A stretch of DNA of 64,000 nucleotides from RGDT01 sp964630925 (GTDB lineage Bacteria > Planctomycetota > Planctomycetia > Gemmatales > Gemmataceae): assembly GCA_964630925.1 (NCBI GenBank), contig CAZVZK010000046.1, positions 1 through 64,000 on the forward strand, given 5' to 3'. The translations under genes were made by a program, and so were the position numbers. The notes beneath the pieces are model-generated. The model saw only the letters and a program-made list of their open reading frames with translations, was not told where the DNA came from and made no database searches. This document shows, one piece after another, positions 56,010-61,593 of this stretch (positions within the stretch are counted from its first letter, which is position 1; every line of letters begins with the position of its first letter).

Positions 56010-56483
56010 ATGTCCAGCGCGATCTTCCGGCAAATCGACGCTCTCCGCAGATGGAGGCGTGAGGACGAGGAGGCCCCGCACAAGCCGCTCCTGCTCCTGT
56101 ACGCATTCGGGCAGTGGCACCAGGGCCGAAGAGAAGCGATCCCATTCAGCGAAGTGGACCGCGAGCTGACCGCGCTCCTCCAGCGGTTCGGCCCGGAGCG
56201 CGTATCGCACGTCCCACAAGAGCCGTTCTGGCGGCTGGTCGGTGACCGCCTGTGGGAGCTTGAGGGCGCCGAAAGTCTCGGGACAGGGGCGTCCCCGCCG
56301 CCGAAGAGCGTGCTCCTGGAGAAGAACGTGAGCGGCAGGCTGTCTCCCCTGGCGCGGGCCGAGCTGGAGCGCGATCCGGGGCTGGCGACGGTCTTCGCCG
56401 ACTGGCTGCTCATGCACTACTTCGCGGCCGACGATCACGATGCGATCCGGCAAGCCGTCGGCCTCCCGCTGGGTGGGTCGTGA
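56010..56483 (+). CDS. Stand-alone DNA sulfur-binding (ScoMcrA head-like) protein without HNH nuclease
   Basis: 157 residues from the ATG at 56010. The sequence follows the N-terminal head and sulfur-binding domain of ScoMcrA-type phosphorothioate-dependent restriction enzymes: ALRRWRREDEEAPHKPLLLL (11-30), PFSEVDRELTALLQRFGP, EPFWRLVGDRLWEL (71-84) and a final helical part (LSPLARAELERDP, WLLMHYFAADDHDAI). In those enzymes an HNH domain follows; here the protein stops exactly there. It overlaps the next gene by one base (TGATG). I infer it reads modified DNA; whether it still acts with a nuclease encoded elsewhere is not visible. No dnd genes are nearby. Confidence 0.75.
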   Translation: MSSAIFRQIDALRRWRREDEEAPHKPLLLLYAFGQWHQGRREAIPFSEVDRELTALLQRFGPERVSHVPQEPFWRLVGDRLWELEGAESLGTGASPPPKSVLLEKNVSGRLSPLARAELERDPGLATVFADWLLMHYFAADDHDAIRQAVGLPLGGS

Positions 56484-56947
56484 TGGCAGACCACTTCCTC
56501 CTTTACTGGAAGCCGGCCACGGCGGATGAGGTGCTGGCCGCGGGCGGGCCGCTCCGCTACGCCGCGAGCAACCAGTTCGACCGTGTCAAGGCCGGGGATG
56601 TCGTCTGGCCCGTGACGTGCCGTAATGGAGAGCTGCGGTTGCTCGGCCGCGTGGCGGTGGCCCGTGTCGTGGGCCGAGGCGAGGCGGAAGAGGCGTTGGG
56701 CCGCGAGGGGCTTTGGGACGCGGATTGGTACGCCCTTGCAGAGGGCGGCACGGGGACGGCCCGCGAGGTGTCCCTACGGGCAGTGGCGGAAGGTCTACGC
56801 TTCGACAGCCCCGGCGGCAAGAACCGGCTTGCATTGGAGGAGGGCAGTGTGTCACCCAAGCAGTTGCAGGCGATGCGCAAGTTGACGGCGACGTCGGTGG
56901 CTGTGTTGGAAGCGGCGTGGGAGGCAAGAGGGGTGGCCGGCCTTTGA
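56483..56947 (+). CDS. EVE/PUA-like protein coupled to the sulfur-binding gene
   Basis: 154 residues from the ATG at 56483 (GTG at 56480 also in frame). HFLLYWKPATADEVLAA, NQFDRVKAGDVVWPV, GELRLLGRVAVARVVG and WDADWYAL form the beta-rich pattern of EVE/ASCH/PUA-like modified-base readers. The C-terminal part (VSPKQLQAMRKLTATSVAVL) is helical. Such domains recognise modified bases and are common in modification-dependent restriction. No catalytic residues are obvious. The one-base stop/start overlap means cotranslation with the sulfur-binding protein. Assignment is by pattern, so moderate. Confidence 0.6.
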   Translation: MADHFLLYWKPATADEVLAAGGPLRYAASNQFDRVKAGDVVWPVTCRNGELRLLGRVAVARVVGRGEAEEALGREGLWDADWYALAEGGTGTAREVSLRAVAEGLRFDSPGGKNRLALEEGSVSPKQLQAMRKLTATSVAVLEAAWEARGVAGL

Positions 56948-56989
56948 GGACATGGGTAACCGATCACGCGAACAACAACAGGTGAACCC

Positions 56990-57301
56990 ATGAAGTACAT
57001 GATCAACGTCGATCTGGAGACGATGAATATCAGTGGGGGTGCAACGGATTGCAGGTCCGCACTTCACGAGGGGCATGGCCGCCACTACGACCTGACGGTC
57101 CACGCCCTGGGATGTCGCCACCGGCAAGGGACGGGCACTCACCGCCCACCGAGCCGCTACTGGGACGACAACGAGGGCGCGGGGTATACCTTGGAAGAAG
57201 TGATCGAGCGGATTCGCATCCTCCAAAGCCAACACAAGAGGGCGTACGGCAGACGCTCGCGCGCGTGCGGCGTGGAGTCCCAGCCGCCCCACTGGGACTG
57301 A
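56990..57301 (+). CDS. Small protein of unknown function in the reader island
   Basis: 103 residues from the ATG at 56990, 42 bp after the EVE-like gene. Features: MKYMINVDLETMNISGG, then a segment with several His and Cys (GRHYDLTVHALGCRHRQG) that could bind metal, then a helical TLEEVIERIRILQSQHKR. No family recognised. The lack of GC-run codon bias and location suggest it belongs with the small genes either side. Confidence 0.6.
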   Translation: MKYMINVDLETMNISGGATDCRSALHEGHGRHYDLTVHALGCRHRQGTGTHRPPSRYWDDNEGAGYTLEEVIERIRILQSQHKRAYGRRSRACGVESQPPHWD

Positions 57302-57328
57302 CCTGTCTGTAGGCAGGCGGAGGCCATC

Positions 57329-57601
57329 ATGACCGAGGCCCAGTTCGTGGCGTTGCTGCGTTCCAATCTACCAGTCGGCCTTGCCTTGGAGAATCCAGGG
57401 GGTGGCACGTCCGTCGTCGCGGCAAGCGACGCGGATCGGGTTTGCTACGTGCGGGGCCGCTCGCGGATGTGCGTTACCCTCCACGAGCTCTACCGTGCAT
57501 ACGCCCATTTCAGCGGCGGGCGCGTCACGACCACAGACCTCAAGGGCTTTACGCCTTCCGTGTTCGATAGCGACGAGAGCGGCCACAACTGTCACAACTA
57601 G
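57329..57601 (+). CDS. Small protein of unknown function, possibly truncated restriction-associated domain
   Basis: 90 residues from the ATG at 57329, with GGCGGAGG 5 bp upstream. VGLALENPGGGTSVVAASD, a central VCYVRGRSRMCVTLHELYRAYAHF-like helix (key part LHELYRAYAHF) and a C-terminal FDSDESGHNCHN. The GHxCx ending recalls a motif I associate from memory with the C-termini of some restriction-related proteins; I cannot name the family. It ends the plus-strand island. Confidence 0.6.
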   Translation: MTEAQFVALLRSNLPVGLALENPGGGTSVVAASDADRVCYVRGRSRMCVTLHELYRAYAHFSGGRVTTTDLKGFTPSVFDSDESGHNCHN

Positions 57602-58130
57602 CTCCGCCCTGCCCCTCATTCCAGCACGTCCGAACGAAGTCCGAGGGTGCCCCCACCAGCACTTGGGGGTTGACGAGCCGGGTGTGTGCTCCCGGCCTCC
57701 GTTCCGGCCCCCATCCTCTCCGCCCCCCAGGCCGGAAGCACACGGGGCAGACAACTCCCCACGTTGCAACCACCCGGCGCGTCATTCCAGGCGAGCGGCC
57801 CCGCGTGAGCGGGCCGAATGACCTCACCCCCTCGGCATGCCTCACCCGCCTCATCGCGCCGTCGGCTGTCGGAGCCGCCTCGGCGACCGGAAGAAAGCCC
57901 TGGGAGGCCCTGCGGAGCCCCGGTTCGCGGGCTGCGCCGCGGCCTGCCCGCAAACGAGAGCCCCCTCGCCCACCCGCCGCCCCGCCCCCGGCGGGTGTCC
58001 CCCACCGGAGACGGGCGGGGCGCCGGCACGCGCTGTGCTAAATGCGAGCCCAGACACCGGCCCCCGGGGCCGCGGCCACTCCGGCCGCTCCGGCCGTGAC
58101 GGGGCCATCACCTTTCGGAGCTTCTCTCCC
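57602..58130. other. 529-bp intergenic region with hairpins
   Basis: It holds a 15-bp inverted repeat with one mismatch (GTGTGCTCCCGGCCT at 57684-57698, AGGCCGGAAGCACAC at 57729-57743) and, at 57861-57887, a repeat unit shared with 59308-59334. It also holds hairpin-like GGCGAGCGGCCC..GAGCGGGCC near 57790-57815. No gene is convincing. The YflT-like gene's promoter must lie near the end. Confidence 0.6.
57861..57887 (+). repeat. Dispersed 27-bp repeat (copy 1)
   Basis: GTCGGCTGTCGGAGCCGCCT plus CGGCGAC matches 59308-59334 at 24 of 27 bases, all differences being C/T. Both copies are intergenic on the plus strand. Confidence 0.6.
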
Positions 58131-58613
58131 ATGACCACGGCCACCAAGCGCGCCATCACCGTCGGCGTCTTCGAGACCCGCGACGCCGCCGAGCGCGCCG
58201 TCGCCGACCTGAAGGCCAACGGCTACCGTGACGACCAGATCGGCCTCGTCGGCAAGGACAGCGCCGCCGCCGACACCGCCGCCGGCGCCGCCACCGGCGC
58301 CGCCGTCGGCGCCGCCGGCGGCGCCCTCGTCGGGGCCGGCGTCCTCGCCGGCGTCCTCCCCGTCATCGGCCCCGTCGTCGCCCTCGGCAGCCTCGGCACC
58401 ATCCTCCTCAACGCCGCCGTCGGCGCCGCCGCCGTCGGCGTCGCCGGCGCCCTCACCGGCTGGGGCGTCTCCGACGACGACGCCAACTACTACGAGGGCG
58501 AGGTCAAGGCCGGACGCTACATCGTCACCGTCGACGGCACCGGCCGCGCCGACGCCCGGGGCGTCTTCTCCCGCTACGGCGGCTACGACCGCGCCTCCGC
58601 GCCCCGCCGCTGA
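58131..58613 (+). CDS. General stress protein 17M-like (YflT) with glycine/alanine membrane-insertion segment
   Basis: 160 residues from the ATG at 58131. The N-terminal part (RAITVGVFETRDAAERAVAD, LKANGYRDDQIGLVG) is the YflT-like regulatory alpha/beta domain. A long Gly/Ala-rich hydrophobic stretch follows (about 50-110, GALVGAGVLAGVLPVIGPVV), then a C-terminal charged segment (DDDANYYEGEVKAGRYIVTV). Related proteins are induced by heat or salt stress in Bacillus; in planctomycetes the role is unknown. High GC with strong codon bias. Confidence 0.85.
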   Translation: MTTATKRAITVGVFETRDAAERAVADLKANGYRDDQIGLVGKDSAAADTAAGAATGAAVGAAGGALVGAGVLAGVLPVIGPVVALGSLGTILLNAAVGAAAVGVAGALTGWGVSDDDANYYEGEVKAGRYIVTVDGTGRADARGVFSRYGGYDRASAPRR

Positions 58614-58704
58614 CCGCCCCCCCGGCAATGCCGCCCTCGGCGGCCACACCCTCGGCGGCGCCGGAGCGCGGCCGCCGAGGGCCCACCGGCCACCGCACAC
58701 CCCC

Positions 58705-59280
58705 TCACCCACCGCCCGCGCCGTCATACGGGTAGTCCATCTGCCGCGCCACCCGCCGCCGCGCCCCCGCACCCGCCAGCCGCCCCACCAGGTGCAGCCC
58801 CAGGTCGATCCCCGCCGTCACGCCCCCCGCAGTCACCACACCGCCCGCGTCCACCACCCGCCCCCGCCGCACCTCCCCGCAGTACGCCGCCAGCTCCCCC
58901 ACCGCGTCCGGGTGCGTCGTCGCCGGCAGCCCCGCCAGGAATCCCGCCGCCCCCAGCAGCAGCGCCCCCGTGCACACCGACGCCTTCAGCGGCACCCCGT
59001 CCGCCGTCCGCAGCCACCCCAAAAACTCCGCGTCCGTGACCAGCCCGCGCGTGCCGTGCCCGCCGGGCACCACCAGCAGGTCGAACCCCGCCAGATCGCC
59101 CCCCACCACGTCCGGCGTGAACCGCAGGCCGCGGTCATCGGTCACCTCGGGCCGCAGCGCGCACACCGACCACGCGAAGTCCGGCAGCAGCCCCATCGTC
59201 CGCAGCCGCCCCAGCGGGTCATACACGCCGACGAAGTCCAGGGCCGTGACCCGGTCGAAAAGCACGAACGCCGCCCGCAT
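58705..59280 (-). CDS. DJ-1/PfpI-superfamily protein
   Basis: 191 residues. AAFVLFDRVTALDFVGVYDPL and LLVVPGGHGTRGL are the family core. The nucleophile-elbow Cys103 is in SVCTGALLLGAAGFL, and AGGVTAGIDLGLHLV is the usual late motif, so it is nearer to the isonitrile hydratase/AraC-amidase-like subgroup than to classical PfpI protease. Substrate unknown. GGAGGGG precedes the ATG. Confidence 0.9.
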   Translation of the reverse strand: MRAAFVLFDRVTALDFVGVYDPLGRLRTMGLLPDFAWSVCALRPEVTDDRGLRFTPDVVGGDLAGFDLLVVPGGHGTRGLVTDAEFLGWLRTADGVPLKASVCTGALLLGAAGFLAGLPATTHPDAVGELAAYCGEVRRGRVVDAGGVVTAGGVTAGIDLGLHLVGRLAGAGARRRVARQMDYPYDGAGGG

Positions 59281-59307
59281 CGCCCCTCCCCCGCCGAACG
59301 CCCGGCA

Positions 59308-59334
59308 GTTGGCTGTTGGAGCCGCTTCGGCGAC
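59308..59334 (+). repeat. Dispersed 27-bp repeat (copy 2)
   Basis: GTTGGCTGTTGGAGCCGCTT plus CGGCGAC, 24 of 27 bases shared with 57861-57887. It lies between two minus-strand genes. Confidence 0.6.
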
Positions 59335-59391
59335 GGCTGCTGGCTTTAGCCCAGGCCGAGCGCAGACGCCCTGGGCCCGAAGCCCACACCC

Positions 59392-60636
59392 CTACTTCGC
59401 CCCCACCGCCTCCCGGAACGCCTTCAGCCGCGCCGACGTCCCGAACACCTGGCTCAGCCACGCCAGCGGCGCACCCGCCAGCGCCTCCGCCGCCTCACGC
59501 CGCGCCCCCTCGTCCGCCCCGCCCTCGGCGAACCGCGCCCGCGCGATCCGCCGCAGCACCTCCCCCCGCGCGTCCCCCCGCTCCTCCAGCCAGTCCGCAT
59601 ACACCAGGTGCGCCACCCGCCCCTCCCCCACCGTGTTCCCCGCACACAAAAACGGCATCTCCTCCGCCGGATACAGCTCACCCAGCAGCGGCCCCAGCCG
59701 GTCCGCCACCTCCCCCCACAGCGTCACCGGCCCCGGCCCCACCAGGTCCGCATACCTCCCCGCGAACGCCGGCCAGTTGCCAAAGACCCCGTCCCCCACC
59801 GCCACCCGCCGCACGTCGAACAGCACGTCGAAGCCGTTCCAGTCCAGCCCGTCCGCCGCGCCCACGGCCAGCATCGCCCGCCGGAACACGTCCGGCCGCA
59901 GCCCCCGGTCCGTCGCCAGCAGGTGGGCGTCATACAGGTCCTTCGGCTCCCCCGCCCACGCCACGCGCCCCCCGCCCGTCCGCATCAGCCCACGCACCAG
60001 CCACGACACCTTGGCCGCGAGCATCGCCTCCTTCGAGTACGCGGAAAACCGGAACCCCACCTCCCCCGGCGCCGTGAACGCCTCGTTCACCACCCCCAGG
60101 TCGGCCGGCGTGTACGGCCCGGGCGTCGAGAGGTCCAACTGCAGCCGCCCCGACGCCGGGCTGTGCCCCACCCACTCCCACGTCGAGTAATACCTCTTCC
60201 CCGGCGTCCCATACACCCACAGGCTGGCGCCGTCATCGGGCGCCGACTCGTCGTCCCGGAAGCGGATGCCCACGTCCCCGCCCGGCCTGTCCGGCCCGTA
60301 CCCCCACACCGCATCCCGACACAGGGCCTTCCCGAAGTCCACCCGCGAGACGAAGTTGCCCCACCGCCCATACCGCCCCTCGACGGGCCCATAAAACCCG
60401 TCGTCCTGCTGCGGCGGCTCGTCACCGGGCTCATACTCCCGCTCGACATCCGGGTCATCGAAGCACTCGACGTCGATGTCCGCCGGCGGCCTCGCACATT
60501 CCCCGTACCAGTGGCGCAGCAGCAGGCTCCCCCGCAGAACCGGCACGAACCCCTCCTCCCACTCGTCAACGAGCCGCCTGACGCCATGCAGGAACTCAAC
60601 GAGCACCTCGACAGGGGGCGGGGCATCAGCAGACAT
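59392..60636 (-). CDS. AbiEii-like nucleotidyltransferase fused to a TIGR02996-like C-terminal module
   Basis: 414 residues. The N-terminal two thirds follow the AbiEii/AbiGii-type nucleotidyltransferase: VLRGSLLLRHWYGE with GS at 36-37 and DID at 53-55 as the probable metal-binding pair, then a later LDLSTPG and the typical AAKVSWLVRG...PKDLYDAHLL segment. The C-terminal 80 residues contain VAHLVYADWLEERGD, characteristic of TIGR02996 (the Gemmata-type repeat-companion domain). GAGGAGG precedes the ATG. AbiEii proteins are toxins of type IV systems, but no AbiEi antitoxin is next to it, so the function is open. Confidence 0.85.
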   Translation of the reverse strand: MSADAPPPVEVLVEFLHGVRRLVDEWEEGFVPVLRGSLLLRHWYGECARPPADIDVECFDDPDVEREYEPGDEPPQQDDGFYGPVEGRYGRWGNFVSRVDFGKALCRDAVWGYGPDRPGGDVGIRFRDDESAPDDGASLWVYGTPGKRYYSTWEWVGHSPASGRLQLDLSTPGPYTPADLGVVNEAFTAPGEVGFRFSAYSKEAMLAAKVSWLVRGLMRTGGGRVAWAGEPKDLYDAHLLATDRGLRPDVFRRAMLAVGAADGLDWNGFDVLFDVRRVAVGDGVFGNWPAFAGRYADLVGPGPVTLWGEVADRLGPLLGELYPAEEMPFLCAGNTVGEGRVAHLVYADWLEERGDARGEVLRRIARARFAEGGADEGARREAAEALAGAPLAWLSQVFGTSARLKAFREAVGAK

Positions 60637-60728
60637 GAAGCCTCCTCAATCTCATTGTGTGCGGTTCAGGCGAGCGGCACGGCGTCAGCGTGCCGTGTCT
60701 TCTCTCGGCTCATGCGAGCGGCCCCGAG

Positions 60729-61367
60729 TCAGCGGCTCGCGTCGGGCAGCCACCCGTCATCCAGCCGCAGGTTGGTGTCATACACGCAATACTCGGTCTC
60801 GTGCTCAACGACCTCCTCACCGACCCCGTCCAGATCGGCCATCAGCGCACCGAGCCGGGCCGCCGCCGTCAACAGGCCGCACGCGTACCCCCGCTGGGTG
60901 ACGAAACGCTCCTCGACACCGCCGCCATCACGGAAGGCGTTCCGCGACAGATGCGCCCCGTTCCGTTCGCACACGCCCAGGAGTGCCTCCCGTGGCGCGT
61001 CCGGCGCACGCCGGATCTTGACGTGGCACTCGAAGTAGTTCCGCTCATCATGCCCGGCGGCTTCCGCGTCCTCCGACGGGACATCGACGTTGTGCGGGTC
61101 GGCCTCCACCTTCACCCGCACCACCCCATGCCCCGACGCCGCCGCCTCACCCGCCAAACGGTGAGCTTCGGCCACCACCGCCGACAGGGTGGTGGACGAA
61201 CGCCGCCACGTCGCCATCGGCTGGTCGGCCGCCTCACCCCTGGCGAGCACGATGCGCACGCACTTCAGACCCCGGCCCCGGCACCACCCGGCGAACCGTT
61301 CCGCGGCGTCCGCCCCGCCCGCCCGCGCGGTCAGGTGGACCTCGAAGTGCCCCGGATACTCTCGCAC
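60729..61367 (-). CDS. Protein of unknown function (GTG start proposed)
   Basis: 212 residues from the GTG at 61365-61367 (VREYPGHFEVHLTARAGG), preceded by GGGGGCC; an open frame continues upstream without ATG. Two halves with similar style: EYPGHFEVHLTARAGG in the first and NYFECHVKIRRAPD in the second may be an internal duplication of an alpha/beta domain. Between them a helical part (SAVVAEAHRLAGEAAA). HLSRNAFRDGGGVEERFVTQRGY is a distinctive C-terminal motif. I do not recognise the family. Confidence 0.7.
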   Translation of the reverse strand: MREYPGHFEVHLTARAGGADAAERFAGWCRGRGLKCVRIVLARGEAADQPMATWRRSSTTLSAVVAEAHRLAGEAAASGHGVVRVKVEADPHNVDVPSEDAEAAGHDERNYFECHVKIRRAPDAPREALLGVCERNGAHLSRNAFRDGGGVEERFVTQRGYACGLLTAAARLGALMADLDGVGEEVVEHETEYCVYDTNLRLDDGWLPDASR

Positions 61368-61593
61368 GGCACGGCCCCCAATACAGGCGGCGAAGGAGTC
61401 CGGATGATACCACCGCCCAGCTCCGCAGACCAGCGCCGTAGTCGCTTGTCGGACGTACTCATTCAAGCGACGCGCCCCCCACCGCGCAGGCGATGCTCTG
61501 ACGGCTCCCCCCTCTTCCGTTTCGGAGAGGGGGCTGGGGGGGTGAGGTCGAAGTCCATACCACAAATTCATCCCCACACGGAGACACCCGACC
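61368..61593. promoter_or_regulatory. Divergent regulatory region before the tricorn-type gene
   Basis: 226 bp. On the minus strand it holds TATCAT (about 61403-61410), a possible -10 box about 35 bp before the GTG start of the unknown protein. Around 61495-61545 it holds a copy of the GC-run repeat (CTCCCCCCTCTTCC / GGAGAGGGGGCTGG). Confidence 0.4.
61495..61545. repeat. Palindromic GC-run repeat, intergenic copy
   Basis: CCCCCCTCTTCCGTTTCGGA on one side and GGAGAGGGGGCTGGGGGGGT on the other. Same type as the repeats in the 3' ends of sco1 and actE. Confidence 0.5.
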
